Assembly (NCBI GenBank): GCA_031366605.1 | Contig: JANLOO010000006.1 | Coordinates: forward strand, 104,646-168,645 | Direction of reading: 5' to 3' | Length of the DNA stretch: 64,000 nt | DNA from: CALMEC01 sp031366605 | GTDB lineage: Bacteria; Actinomycetota; Thermoleophilia; Miltoncostaeales; Miltoncostaeaceae | Shown here: positions 17,802-28,812 of the stretch, piece after piece | Layout of the letters: every line of letters starts with the position of its first letter | Numbering within the stretch: the first letter of the stretch is position 1 | Translations under genes and position numbers: made by a program | Notes under the pieces: generated by a model | Told to the model about the DNA's origin: nothing | The model's database searches: none | The model's input: the letters and a program-made list of their open reading frames with translations, nothing else

Positions 17802-18887
17802 TCACGAGAACAACCCGTCCCGGGGGTTGGCGCCGTTGAGTTCGGCGAATCGCTGCAGAGCGTCGCGCTGCTCATCGGTCAAGGTCGCGGGAACCGCGAT
17901 GCGCAGGCGGGCGATCAGGTCACCGGCGCCGGTGCCCTTGAGGCGTGGCGCGCCCTTGCCTTTGACGCGAAGCGCCCTGCCGCTTTGACTCCCGGCTGGG
18001 ACGGTCAACGAGACGCGACCCTCAAGGGTCGGTACCTCGACCTTGGCGCCCAGCGCCGCCTCGGCGAACGTGATCGGCACGTCGATCTCGAGGTCGTCAC
18101 CGTTGCGCGTGAACCGCCGGCTGGGTGTGACATGGGTCGTCACAATCAGGTCGCCGGCCTGCGCGCCGCGACCGCCCGCCTGGCCACGGCCACGCTTGCG
18201 GATCTTGGTGCCGGTCTTGACCCCACCGGGAATCGTGATCTGCTCGTTGCGCCGAACCCGGCGCATGCCGACGCCGCCGCAACCCTCGCACGGATCGTCG
18301 ACCAATGTTCCCGTGCCATGACAGGTCGGGCACGGCTGGCTCATGACCTCAAAGCCACCCAGGTTGCGACCCACGACCCCACGGCCGCGACACTCCTGAC
18401 ACAGGCTCGACTTGGAACCGGGTTTCGCCCCGGACCCAGCGCAATCCCGGCAGGCCTCGTCCACGTCGTAGCTGACCGGGATGCTCGCACCCGCCATGGC
18501 CTGATCGAACGACAACGTGACGTTGACCTCGACGTCCGCGCCTGCCCGGGGTGTCCCCCCACGTTGCCCGCGGCCACCGGGGCGACCGCGCCCGAACATC
18601 TCGAACATGTCGCCGAAGTCGAACCCCGACGGGTCGAAGCCCCCCGCTCCCGCGCCCGCGCCGCCCGGGCCGAATGCCTGTGGTCCCATGTCGTACTGCT
18701 TGCGCTTGTCGGGATCCGAGAGCACATCGTGGGCGTGCGCGATCTCCTTGAAGCGGTCCTCCGCTTTGGGGTCGTCCAGGTTTTGGTCGGGGTGGTGCTT
18801 GCGGGCGAGCTTGCGGTAGGCCTTCTTGATGTCGTCCGCGGACGCGTCGCGAGCGACCCCCAACACCTCATAGAGGTCACGGGCCAC
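17802..18887 (-). CDS. dnaJ: Co-chaperone DnaJ (Hsp40)
   Basis: A 361-residue type I DnaJ that stimulates DnaK ATPase and delivers substrates. It has a J domain (residues 1-70) with HPD at about 32, a short Gly/Phe-rich linker, then the zinc region with four CxxCxGxG repeats (CRDCAGSG, CQECRGRG, CPTCHGTG, CEGCGGVG) at about 145-210, and two C-terminal substrate-binding domains. All metal ligands are present. It follows grpE by 6 bases in the dnaK operon. Confidence 0.97.
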   Translation of the reverse strand: MARDLYEVLGVARDASADDIKKAYRKLARKHHPDQNLDDPKAEDRFKEIAHAHDVLSDPDKRKQYDMGPQAFGPGGAGAGAGGFDPSGFDFGDMFEMFGRGRPGGRGQRGGTPRAGADVEVNVTLSFDQAMAGASIPVSYDVDEACRDCAGSGAKPGSKSSLCQECRGRGVVGRNLGGFEVMSQPCPTCHGTGTLVDDPCEGCGGVGMRRVRRNEQITIPGGVKTGTKIRKRGRGQAGGRGAQAGDLIVTTHVTPSRRFTRNGDDLEIDVPITFAEAALGAKVEVPTLEGRVSLTVPAGSQSGRALRVKGKGAPRLKGTGAGDLIARLRIAVPATLTDEQRDALQRFAELNGANPRDGLFS

Positions 18888-18893
18888 GGAGAC

Positions 18894-19480
18894 CTACCCC
18901 TCCTCCACGGGTGGGCGGGCGGCGACGACGACCTTGGCGGGGCGCAGGACCGTCTGACCCAGGCGGTAGCCCTTCTCGGCGACGTGGACCACGGTGCCCT
19001 CGTCATGTTCGTCGGTCGGGTGCTGGGCGACGGCCTCGTGCACGGTCGGGTCGAACGCCGTGCGGTGCGCCTGGATTTCCTCGACACCCCGCCCGAACAA
19101 CAGCCCGGCGAGTTGCCCGCGCACCATCTCGACCCCGGCCACGATCTGGTCGCCCCCACCACCCAGGGCGGCGATCGCACGCTCCAGGTTGTCGATGACC
19201 GGAAGCAGCTCGCCCACCAGATCACGCACACCGGCGTGGTGCTGCAGCTCACGGTCCCGGTCCACGCGGCGACGGTAGTTGTCGAACTCGGCCTTGAGCC
19301 GCTGCAACGCGTCCAGGTACTCGTCACGTTCGGCGACGACCTTGTCGTGATCCTCCCCAGCCACGAGCACAACCGGGGCCTCCTCGTCGGAGGGCCCGGT
19401 CAGATCGATGTCGCCCAACTCGGTGCCGAACGGCGCAGCCGTTGCGTCGATCGGCACCTCCGGGATGCGAGGGTCGCCGG

Positions 19481-19484
<4 letters not shown>
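18894..19484 (-). CDS. grpE: Nucleotide exchange factor GrpE
   Basis: A 196-residue GrpE that releases ADP from DnaK. It has an acidic disordered N terminus (1-45), a long dimerising helix (ERDEYLDALQRLKAEFDNYR) and the C-terminal beta wing (AFDPTVHEAVAQ, then EKGYRLGQTVLRPAKVVV). Its start overlaps the dnaK stop by four bases, consistent with coupled synthesis. Confidence 0.97.
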
Positions 19485-21367
<1,883 letters not shown>

Positions 21368-21423
21368 GGAAGCTTCCTCCTCAGGCGCATTCCGCGCCAC
21401 GCTGTGGTCTTGCTGCTGTACGC

Positions 21424-21453
21424 AGTATGAAATCTGAGTCGCCTCATGTCAAG
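21424..21453 (-). promoter_or_regulatory. dnaK promoter with HAIR-type HspR operator
   Basis: On the minus strand TTGACA (complement of 21447-21452) and CATACT (complement of 21424-21429) are 17 bases apart. Overlapping the -35 is CTTGACA-N7-ACTCAGA (complement of 21433-21453), close to the HAIR consensus CTTGAGT-N7-ACTCAAG with the exact 7-base spacer. HspR bound here would block RNA polymerase. This fits the hspR gene downstream in the same locus. Confidence 0.8.
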
Positions 21454-21634
21454 TTGAGAAACGGTGAAGATGCCGTGTGCGTCGCGACTGTGACACTCGG
21501 TCTGTCACCACCCGGCACGACCGGTGCTCCCGCGGGTCCTCCCGCGTGTTCATGGCCACTTGGAGTGAACGCCGAAGCGCGCAGATCGTGGCCACCGAAT
21601 GGCATCCCGGCCGCTGGGCAACGATCCGAGACAC

Positions 21635-21738
21635 GCCAATTGGCACGGAGGTGGCGCCAAATGGCGGGCCGAGCGCCACCGGGCGCAACGCCGACGCGAC
21701 GACGGCCAACTTGGCGCCATGCGTGAAATGCCATTTGA
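21635..21738. repeat. Paired intergenic palindromes, copies 5 and 6
   Basis: GCCAATTGGC (21635-21644) and CGCCAAATGGCG (21655-21666) have centres 21 bp apart. GCCAACTTGGC (21705-21715) and a weak CCATTTGA (21731-21738) lie about 24 bp apart. They occupy the metallopeptidase side of the 377-base divergent spacer; the dnaK promoter is on the other side. The remaining spacer shows nothing else. Confidence 0.6.
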
Positions 21739-21744
21739 TGGTTT

Positions 21745-22437
21745 GTGACGCTCGCCGGGGTTGACCTGGGCCCATCGCCTGCCGATGGCAGTGGTGTGCA
21801 TCTGAGCATCCGACTTCTGGTTGTCATTCTGGGCGCGATCGGGGTGGCGTGGCTTTTGTGGAAGCAGCACCATGACCTGGAGGGCCGACCCAAGACCATC
21901 GCCGTGGCGGCACTGGCGGTGCTGGCCGTCGGGTTCGTGGAATACCGTGCGCAGGCAGCCGAGAGTCGCTACGCGGGGGTCGTGAGCGCGATCGCCCACC
22001 GCGACGTCGGCGTGCGGTGCCAGGGGATGTTCGGGCACCTGATCGACATCGGCCAGGAACTCGGCACCGTGCAGTTCAACGCCGAGGGCGATCCGGCTGA
22101 CAAGACCGACATCAAGGCCGACGCGTGCAAGTGGCTCAAGGAATACGAGAAGAGCGACAAGAAGGTCACCCTCAACCGCGCGATCGGCGTCCACGTGCTG
22201 GCGCACGAGGCGATCCACCTGCGCGGGTGGACAGATGAGGCCCTCGCCGAGTGCTACGGGGTGCAGTACACCGCCCAGGTCGCGCGCAAGCTGGGCGCGA
22301 CGTCCCGGCAGGCACAGTCGCTCGCCGAGTTCTACTGGCGCGTCGTCTATCCCGACATGCCGGATGACTACCGCACGGCCGACTGCGGCAACGGCGCCAA
22401 GTACGACCTGCACAAGAATTCGGACGTCTGGCCCTAG
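21745..22437 (+). CDS. Membrane-anchored metallopeptidase-like protein
   Basis: A protein of up to 230 residues with two hydrophobic segments near the N terminus (about 23-40 and 51-67) and then a periplasmic-type domain. It contains HVLAHEAIHLRGWTDEALAE, an HExxH zinc motif with a downstream DEALAEC that could give the third ligand, as in gluzincins. Cys pairs (VRCQGMF, ADACKW, AECYG, ADCGNG) may form disulfides. The substrate is unknown. The start is uncertain between GTG 21745 and GTG 21796 (VHLSIRLLV); neither has a strong ribosome-binding site. Confidence 0.7.
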   Translation: MTLAGVDLGPSPADGSGVHLSIRLLVVILGAIGVAWLLWKQHHDLEGRPKTIAVAALAVLAVGFVEYRAQAAESRYAGVVSAIAHRDVGVRCQGMFGHLIDIGQELGTVQFNAEGDPADKTDIKADACKWLKEYEKSDKKVTLNRAIGVHVLAHEAIHLRGWTDEALAECYGVQYTAQVARKLGATSRQAQSLAEFYWRVVYPDMPDDYRTADCGNGAKYDLHKNSDVWP

Positions 22438-22461
22438 TTCGGATCGCTACCGTGCCAGGGA

Positions 22462-23973
22462 ATGAGTCGGCGCACCCTTTCCTTCCTCGTGTTCGCCGGC
22501 GGAGCCTGCTCTCTGGCGACCGAGATGGCCGGGGCGCGGTTGCTGGCCCCGTACTTCGGGACCTCCAACCTGGTGTGGGCCAACCTGATCGGGCTGATCC
22601 TGCTGTACCTGTCGGTCGGCTACTGGGTGGGCGGCAAGTTCGCGGATCGTCACCCCGACGCGCGAACCCTCGGGTGGGTCGTGCTGGTCGCAGCCGTCGC
22701 GATCGCCGTATTGCCGTTTCTGTCCCGCCCCCTGTTCAGTGCGGCCTCCGACGCGTTCGACCAGCTGAGCGCCGGCGCCTACATCGCGTCGTTCTTTGGG
22801 ACGCTGCTGATGTTCGCGCTGCCGGTGACGGCACTCGGGGCGATCTCGCCCTGGGCCATCCGGCTCGCGGTCCGCGATGTGAGTGAGGCGGGGACCGTCG
22901 CAGGACGGCTCTACGCCCTCTCGACCATGGGCTCGCTGGTCGGGACGTTCGTGCCGGTGCTCATCCTGATCCCGGCGATCGGCACCCAACGCACCTTGAT
23001 CGGCACGGCCGCAGTCCTGGCCGCCGCCGCGTTACCGGTGCTGCCACGACGTGCAGCCGTTGCGCCGATCGGGCTGGCGGCGTTGCTCCTGCTCAGTCCC
23101 GGGGCGGTCAAGGACGCGACTGACGGCCGCGTGGTGTTCGAGGGCGAATCCGCGTACCAGTTCGTCCAAGTGGTGCGCCAACGGGACGGCGACACGGTGC
23201 TGCACCTCAACGAGGGGTGGGCCATTCACTCGATCCTGCCCGCGTCAGGGCCGCTGACCGGCGGATACTGGGACGCGTTTCTGACGCTGCCCATCCTGAC
23301 AGGGCGCCCCGCGGGTCGGTTGGCGGTCCTGGGAAACGCGGGGGGCACGGTCGGCAACGTGTTCGCAGCCGCGTGGCCGGACACGGTGATCGACGGGGTC
23401 GAGATCGACCCGGTCGTCAGCGACGTCGGGCGTCGCTTTCTGGGGATGAACAACCCGCGCCTGACGGTCCACACCGCTGACGCGCGGTCGTGGCTGCGGG
23501 CAAGCGCAGGCGGGTACGACGCGATCGTCGTCGACGCGTACCGTCAGCCGTACATCCCGTTTCACCTCGTGTCGCGCGAGTTCTTTTCGATCGCGCGCGA
23601 CCGGCTGACCTCGGGAGGCGTCGTCGCGATCAACGTCGGCACCCCGCCCGGCCAGCTCGAGGCCGTCGATCAGATCGCCGCGACGATGCGGGCGGTGTTC
23701 CCCGCCGTGCAGCAGGTGCGGATCGACGAGTTCAACTCGATCGTGTTCGGCTACCAGGGCCCTGCGACCGCGGCGGCAGCACGCTCGGCGTTGCGGGGCG
23801 CCACCGGACTGTCAGCAGGCCCGGCGCAGACCGTGGCCACGGGCCTGGCCGACGTCCCTGCCGGCGGAACGGTGCTGACCGACGACCACTCGCCGATCGA
23901 GTGGGTCACCGACCGCGCGCTGCTGACCTACCTGCAAGACGGTGCGCCGGGGGCCTCGCGCAGCGGATCGTAA
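22462..23973 (+). CDS. Membrane protein fused to a spermidine-synthase-like domain
   Basis: A 503-residue protein. The first 215 residues have six to seven hydrophobic helices starting LVFAGGACSLATEMAGARLL; the rest is a spermidine-synthase-type Rossmann domain (LAVLGNAGGTVGNVF, DGVEIDPVVSDVG, IVVDAYRQPYIPFHLVSREF). This fused type is widespread in bacteria and often annotated as spermidine synthase, but its polyamine activity is mostly untested. TACCGT ends 8 bases before the ATG and AGGGA precedes it. It ends 4 bases from the convergent metalloprotease gene. Confidence 0.85.
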   Translation: MSRRTLSFLVFAGGACSLATEMAGARLLAPYFGTSNLVWANLIGLILLYLSVGYWVGGKFADRHPDARTLGWVVLVAAVAIAVLPFLSRPLFSAASDAFDQLSAGAYIASFFGTLLMFALPVTALGAISPWAIRLAVRDVSEAGTVAGRLYALSTMGSLVGTFVPVLILIPAIGTQRTLIGTAAVLAAAALPVLPRRAAVAPIGLAALLLLSPGAVKDATDGRVVFEGESAYQFVQVVRQRDGDTVLHLNEGWAIHSILPASGPLTGGYWDAFLTLPILTGRPAGRLAVLGNAGGTVGNVFAAAWPDTVIDGVEIDPVVSDVGRRFLGMNNPRLTVHTADARSWLRASAGGYDAIVVDAYRQPYIPFHLVSREFFSIARDRLTSGGVVAINVGTPPGQLEAVDQIAATMRAVFPAVQQVRIDEFNSIVFGYQGPATAAAARSALRGATGLSAGPAQTVATGLADVPAGGTVLTDDHSPIEWVTDRALLTYLQDGAPGASRSGS

Positions 23974-23977
23974 GCGA

Positions 23978-25522
23978 TCAGATGCGCGACAGTGTTTTGA
24001 CGAGGCGCGTCATCTGACCGTTGCGCGGGACCTGCAAACGCACTGACAGCACGACATGCCCATCGACGCGTACCTGAACCGGCACGGCCTGGTGGTTGAG
24101 CACCACTGATCGGATCATCGTCGCCCGCGTGCCGGCGACACGGCACTGGACGGGACGTCCACCGGCGACCCGCACCGAGCACCGGAGCGAGGGGTCCGCC
24201 ATGGGCACCGTCACGCGCAGGATCCCCCGACGGGCCGAGACGCGCTGCAGGGACGCGCTGGCGGTGAGCTCACCGGGTTGCGACGGAATCGCAACTGCCG
24301 TCTCGGCGATCGAGGTCGGAGTGAGCGGCACCGTCCCGGGGACGGTCACGCGCACCGACGCCGCACCCAACGCAACGGATTCGACCGCGATGGAGACGCC
24401 GGACGTGGGGTCGGCAAAGGTTTCGCCGACCCGCAGGGGGGCGTCTGCGAATGACGCTGTCTCCGGCGCGGCGTCGATCAAGCGCGTCCTGGTTGCCGTC
24501 CGGTAGTCACCGGCAAGCCGGATGGTGATTCCCGTGACCGTCGGATCAGTCACCGCGACGTTCTCGAACAGCCCCGCGGGACTGCGCAGATCCATGTACC
24601 AGTAGTCCGGCGCCTCCCCGCGTTGCACGCGCAGGGAGACGACTCCGCCAGTCACCACGCTGGACGAGGCAAGGCGATACGTGCCCGTCTGCACAACGGT
24701 CGCGAGACCCGAGGCCGTCAGGAACCCCGCCTCGCCTTTGCGGAACGCCGCGTAATGGCGATCGCTGGTACCCATGATGTCGTAGGGATCGCCGTACTCA
24801 CTCTGCACGCACGACGTCGAGAAGCTGACGGAGACACCCGCAGCGTCCACACATCTGAGGGCCGAGGCGTGTTCGGCGCCCAGGTTGTGCCCCAGCTCGT
24901 GTGCCAACACGCGAACCGCGAGGCTGCCGTTGACGAAGCTATCGGTTCCCGGCATGTCCGCCGCACCTGACCAGGCGCAGGCCGGGACGCGCGGGAACAC
25001 GTAGATGCGGTGTTGGTAGCCGGTCAGGTCGACGCCCGCCGCGCCGGCAGCCGCGTTGGCCCCAACCATCCACGCGTCGGGATCACACGTCGCGGTCCCC
25101 TGCGCAATCGTGTACCAGCCAAAGACATCGCCGTCACCACGGAGCCTGCCGGTGAGCGTCACCGCGCCGAACGACTGTTCCTGCTCAAACGCGTTGAGCG
25201 ACGCCGCTCCGGTGAACACCGCGACCCGCGCGTCGTCCGCGGTCCACGGCGCGGCGGGCAGCGACGCGAAGTTGACCATGATGACGGCGACGGTGCGCGG
25301 CCCACGCGCCACCATCTGTGAGGTGGCGGCCGACGCGGTGGCTTGGATGCCTGAGGGTGCGAGCAGCATCTGGCGCGAGTTCAACGCATCGGCGTGCAGC
25401 CCATGGGCCATGGCGCCCGGCGCCCACGCGCCGAGAAGCCCCGCAATCAACGTACACACCCAACGACCCCGCGCTGACGCACGAGACGTCTGGCTGCCAC
25501 GCCCATCCGATCTCACCCTCAT
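23978..25522 (-). CDS. Secreted M11 (gametolysin-like) metalloprotease
   Basis: A 514-residue exported protein with a signal peptide (cleavage after GAMA, about residue 39). The catalytic domain has the metzincin zinc motif HELGHNLGAEH near residue 212 and the Met-turn YDIMG near residue 250, as in peptidase family M11. The C-terminal 200 residues look like beta-rich binding domains and carry no second catalytic site. It probably degrades extracellular protein or matrix. It is divergent from metF, with a 141-base spacer. Confidence 0.85.
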   Translation of the reverse strand: MRVRSDGRGSQTSRASARGRWVCTLIAGLLGAWAPGAMAHGLHADALNSRQMLLAPSGIQATASAATSQMVARGPRTVAVIMVNFASLPAAPWTADDARVAVFTGAASLNAFEQEQSFGAVTLTGRLRGDGDVFGWYTIAQGTATCDPDAWMVGANAAAGAAGVDLTGYQHRIYVFPRVPACAWSGAADMPGTDSFVNGSLAVRVLAHELGHNLGAEHASALRCVDAAGVSVSFSTSCVQSEYGDPYDIMGTSDRHYAAFRKGEAGFLTASGLATVVQTGTYRLASSSVVTGGVVSLRVQRGEAPDYWYMDLRSPAGLFENVAVTDPTVTGITIRLAGDYRTATRTRLIDAAPETASFADAPLRVGETFADPTSGVSIAVESVALGAASVRVTVPGTVPLTPTSIAETAVAIPSQPGELTASASLQRVSARRGILRVTVPMADPSLRCSVRVAGGRPVQCRVAGTRATMIRSVVLNHQAVPVQVRVDGHVVLSVRLQVPRNGQMTRLVKTLSRI

Positions 25523-25651
25523 CCAGGATCAGGTATCGGCACCGCTGTTGCAGACCTGCACCCCGCTGTGCATGAAATGTTGCAAGCTTGCGTCGCGTCG
25601 TTGCGACCATCGGAATTGGGCACGTGGTCTGGACGACGCTGCGCAGATTGG

Positions 25652-25657
25652 TAACCT
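25652..25657 (+). promoter_or_regulatory. -10 box of a probable leaderless metF promoter
   Basis: TAACCT ends 6 bases before the metF ATG, so transcription would begin at or next to the start codon. No Shine-Dalgarno sequence is present. A good -35 is not evident. Confidence 0.45.
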
Positions 25658-25663
25658 CGCCCG

Positions 25664-26569
25664 ATGCCCCAGACCCGACTTGAACGTACGCTCGCCGAGG
25701 GGCGTTTTGCCGTTACGGCCGAACTCGGACCGCCCAAGAACGCCGATGCGACGGCCGTGATCCACAAGGCGCTGCTGTTGGGCCCGGTGTGTGACGCGGT
25801 CAACGTCACCGACAACCAGACCGCGCAATCGCGGATGTCGCCGCTCGCAGCAGGGCGCATCGCGTTGGAGGCCGGCGCTGAGCCGGTCATGCAGATCACG
25901 GTGCGCGACCGAAACCGCATGGCGATCACGAGCGACCTGCTCGGCGCGTCGGCCCTGGGGATCCACAACACGCTGTCGATGAGCGGCGACCCGATCCACA
26001 TCGGCAACCATCCGGACGCTGCGGTCGTCAACGACATCGACACGATGGCACTGCTGCGGCTGCAGGGGTCCCTCCGTCAAGGACGGTTCGCGAATGAGGG
26101 CGCGGAGGAGCTGAAGGGCACCCCACCGCACCTGCACATCGGTGCGACGGCCAACCCGTTCGCCCCAGACGCGGACGTCGAGATTCAGAAGATCAAAGCC
26201 AAGATGGAAGCCGGTGCGGACTTCTTCCAAACCCAGATCACGTACATGCCCGATGCACTCGACGCCTTCCTCGAGCGCCTGCGCGCGTCTGACCTGCCGT
26301 CGTGGCCCAAGCTGATCATCGGCGTCGGCCCGTTCAAACACCTGAAGATGGCGATCCACATGCGCGACAAGGTGTGGGGCGTCGAGGTCCCCGACACGCT
26401 CATTCAGCGGATGGAGCAGGCGTCAGACGAAGGCGAGGAGGGCAAGAGGATCTGCGTCGAGGTCATCGAGCGCCTGCGCGAGACCGACGGCGTCGCCGGC
26501 TGCCACGTCATGGCCGTCGCGTGGGAGGAGTCCGTCCCCGAGATCCTGGAGCGCGCCGGGCTGGTCTGA
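25664..26569 (+). CDS. Methylenetetrahydrofolate reductase family protein
   Basis: A 301-residue TIM-barrel protein of the MetF family, which reduces 5,10-methylene-THF to 5-methyl-THF for methionine synthesis. It has FAVTAELGPPKNADATAVI at the N terminus, DAVNVTDNQTAQSRMSPLA, ALGIHNTLSMSGDP (the usual flavin/NADH region) and ADFFQTQITYMPDAL. Length matches the short bacterial form. Many actinobacterial relatives differ from E. coli MetF at cofactor residues, so the electron donor is uncertain. A single-gene unit, facing the LLM oxidoreductase gene at its 3' end. Confidence 0.88.
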   Translation: MPQTRLERTLAEGRFAVTAELGPPKNADATAVIHKALLLGPVCDAVNVTDNQTAQSRMSPLAAGRIALEAGAEPVMQITVRDRNRMAITSDLLGASALGIHNTLSMSGDPIHIGNHPDAAVVNDIDTMALLRLQGSLRQGRFANEGAEELKGTPPHLHIGATANPFAPDADVEIQKIKAKMEAGADFFQTQITYMPDALDAFLERLRASDLPSWPKLIIGVGPFKHLKMAIHMRDKVWGVEVPDTLIQRMEQASDEGEEGKRICVEVIERLRETDGVAGCHVMAVAWEESVPEILERAGLV

Positions 26570-26617
26570 CCCGCGACCAGCCGCAGGCCTGGTTTGCGCC
26601 GTTTGACTTCAACCAGA

Positions 26618-27562
26618 TCAGAGCCGCTCCACGACTGGCGCCAATGATCGCACCGGTGACGGCCGGCCCGCAGGGCGATTCGCGAAGACCGTCCAACGGG
26701 TGATGCCGAGGCGTTCGCGATGTTCGCGCAGCTGCGTGACGATCTCGCCTTCGGTTCCCATGAGTACGTACGGTGAATCGAGGAGGACCTCCGTCGTCAC
26801 ACCCAAGTCGGCGGCAACCGGCCCGGCAGCCCGTCGCCGGTTTGGTGTGACCTGTGCCCATTGGACCAGCGCATGGAGGCGTATCGAGCGCCCAACCGCC
26901 GTGGCGAGCAGGTTGAGAGCGGCGATCTGGTCGGCCGCGGCGGCGCACCCGAACGTCGAAAGGTCGGCGGGCACCGCCCCGCCGCGCCGCTGGCTGAACC
27001 CGGTCAGACCGATGATGTCGGCACACCGCGCCGCCACCGAGAGGAGCCGCGGGCTGTTGCCACCGATCAGGATCGGAACGCGATGCTCGGGACCGGGGCG
27101 GATCTGCTCGTCCTGCACGGTGTAATGCTCGCCCGTGCAGGTCGCGGTGTCACCGGCGAGCAACGCCCGGATGATCACGGTCGCCTCCTCGAGCCGACTG
27201 ATTCGCCGAGCCGGTCGCTCGAACGGGAGTCCTGCCCGCAGGTACTCGGCGGCGATGTGGCCGGCGCCGAGGCCGAGCTCGAACCGCCCGCCGGACAGGT
27301 CGGCCAACGCAGCCGCCTCGCGGGCCAGCACCACGGGGTGGCGAAAGTCGTTGTTGAGCACGAGGGTGCCGACATGTATGCGTTCAGTCGCCTCGATGAG
27401 CACCGCGCATGTGGTCAGCGGGGCGGGCATCCCATCGGCCAAATGGTCAGGGACCGTCAGGGAGCTGTATCCCGCCGATTCCGCGGTACGCGCGAGGGCA
27501 CGGAGGCCAGACCCACGCGCCCCAGGCTCCCGCCACACCTGAAGACCCAGTTCGACGGTCAC
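26618..27562 (-). CDS. LLM-class F420-dependent oxidoreductase
   Basis: A 314-residue luciferase-like TIM-barrel protein: VPDHLADGMPAPLTTCAVL, HVGTLVLNNDFRHPVVLARE, FELGLGAGHIAAEYLRAG and VPILIGGNSPRLL. The pattern fits the F420-dependent branch (MSMEG_2516-like) common in actinobacteria. The substrate is unknown. The start is a GTG whose last two bases are shared with the TGA of the upstream regulator gene (GTGA overlap), so both are co-translated. A longer in-frame extension reaches into that gene and is rejected. Confidence 0.85.
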   Translation of the reverse strand: MTVELGLQVWREPGARGSGLRALARTAESAGYSSLTVPDHLADGMPAPLTTCAVLIEATERIHVGTLVLNNDFRHPVVLAREAAALADLSGGRFELGLGAGHIAAEYLRAGLPFERPARRISRLEEATVIIRALLAGDTATCTGEHYTVQDEQIRPGPEHRVPILIGGNSPRLLSVAARCADIIGLTGFSQRRGGAVPADLSTFGCAAAADQIAALNLLATAVGRSIRLHALVQWAQVTPNRRRAAGPVAADLGVTTEVLLDSPYVLMGTEGEIVTQLREHRERLGITRWTVFANRPAGRPSPVRSLAPVVERL

Positions 27563-27951
27563 GGTGCGAACGGGGCTTCGAACCCAGCGGCACGCCGTCC
27601 GTGATCCTCCGACGTCGCAAGACACACCAGGACGCCCTCCAACGAGAAACGCCATTCGTCCCCGAACCGTCGTCCCGGAAGGTCACCGGCCTCGACGCGT
27701 CGCCGCACGGCTCCGATGTCGACTCGAAGGAGCTCGGCAAGCTCGTCAAGGGTCAGGACCGCATCGCATGACACGGGTGCAACTGCTGATCCCGCGACTC
27801 CTGCGTCATCGAGTCGGGTTGCGACCGCAGCGCTGACAAACGCCTGCTTGGTCATGCTCTGCGCGCGGCAGGCCCGTTCGAGACGCTCGACCTGGATCTC
27901 GGGAAGCCTGATCAACACCGGACGCGTCGCGAGCATCGCGACCGATGCCAT
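27559..27951 (-). CDS. RHH plus excisionase-type HTH regulator
   Basis: A 130-residue protein (a further 16 codons are open upstream). Residues 10-45 resemble a ribbon-helix-helix segment (IRLPEIQVERLERACRAQSM), and residues 65-112 are an excisionase-type helix-turn-helix (VLTLDELAELLRVDIGAVRR, then VEAGDLPGRRFGDEWRF). The combination suggests a DNA-binding regulator with two recognition modules. It overlaps the F420 oxidoreductase gene by four bases and may regulate it. Paired palindromes lie about 45 bases upstream of its start. Whether it starts at 27951 or at an ATG five codons later is open. Confidence 0.7.
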   Translation of the reverse strand: MASVAMLATRPVLIRLPEIQVERLERACRAQSMTKQAFVSAAVATRLDDAGVAGSAVAPVSCDAVLTLDELAELLRVDIGAVRRRVEAGDLPGRRFGDEWRFSLEGVLVCLATSEDHGRRAAGFEAPFAP

Positions 27952-27995
27952 CCGATAGCTATCAAGAGATAGCAAGGGGAATCTGAGGCAACAAC

Positions 27996-28146
27996 CCATT
28001 GGCCGCCCTCACTGCCAATTGGCCGAGCGGTTGCCGGCCGACATCATCGGACGAACGAACCGCGTGGCGATCGTGAGGGTGCCGCAGCGGGCGAGCGGCA
28101 ACGAGCGGCCGCCAATTGGCGCAGATGGGGCGACGCCGATTGGCGT
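27996..28146. repeat. Paired intergenic palindromes, copies 7 and 8
   Basis: A weak pair is CCATTGG (27996-28002) with GCCAATTGGC (28014-28023), about 20 bp apart. A strong pair is GCCAATTGGC (28111-28120) with ACGCCGATTGGCGT (28133-28146), centres 24 bp apart. They fill the 201-base spacer between the HAD gene and the HTH gene, both on the minus strand. Confidence 0.65.
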
Positions 28147-28152
28147 TAACCA

Positions 28153-28812
28153 CTACGGAACCAGTGCGTCGAGCGTGGCGGCCAGGCCGGTCAGGGTGGT
28201 CAGCTCTCGGGCGCGCGGCAGGTCGCTCGTCTCGGCGAGGCGGTTGATCCAGATGGAGGGCATGCCAAGTTCGGCGGCGGGGGCGATGTCGTGGAACAGG
28301 CTCGCTGCGACGTGGACGTGGCGGGAGCGATCGGCACCGGTGTCGGCGAAGAACCGCGTCCAATGGCCGTGGGCGGGTTTATACGAACCGGCGTCGGCTG
28401 CGGTGATGCGCAAATCGATGTCGACGCCGATGTTGGCCACGGACGCGGCCAACAGGTCGGGGTCGGTGTTGGACAGGATCGCGATCCGCCAGCCCCGTTC
28501 GCGCAACTGCGTCAGGGACGCCGGCACCTCGCTGAACACCGGCCACGACGGTAGCGAGTCAGCGAGTGCGAAACGCTCGGCGGGGTCAAGCGGGCGGCCC
28601 TCGATCGCAGCGACGGCCTCGAGACAGCGGGCCAGCACCTCGCGGTACGTCAACGACCGACCCTCCTGGACGAGCGGCTCGACCGCGTGGTGACGACGCA
28701 GGAGCGCGTCGGGATCCGCGTCCGGCCATACCAAGGACATCCCCGCCCGGATCCCGCCCTCCCAGTCGATCAGGGTGCCGTAACAGTCGAAGGTCGCCCA
28801 CCGGTCGCTCAC
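28153..28812 (-). CDS. HAD-superfamily hydrolase, 2-haloacid dehalogenase type
   Basis: A 219-residue HAD hydrolase with motif I TFDCYGTLIDWEGG (nucleophile Asp9), motif II LSNTDPDLL, a motif III Lys in AGSYKPAHGHW, and a motif IV region near HVAASLFHDIAPA. The pattern fits haloacid dehalogenase type II, though many such proteins act on phosphate esters. It is the last of three genes joined by four-base overlaps with the hypothetical and FAH genes, hinting at catabolism of a small organic acid. Confidence 0.85.
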   Translation of the reverse strand: MSDRWATFDCYGTLIDWEGGIRAGMSLVWPDADPDALLRRHHAVEPLVQEGRSLTYREVLARCLEAVAAIEGRPLDPAERFALADSLPSWPVFSEVPASLTQLRERGWRIAILSNTDPDLLAASVANIGVDIDLRITAADAGSYKPAHGHWTRFFADTGADRSRHVHVAASLFHDIAPAAELGMPSIWINRLAETSDLPRARELTTLTGLAATLDALVP

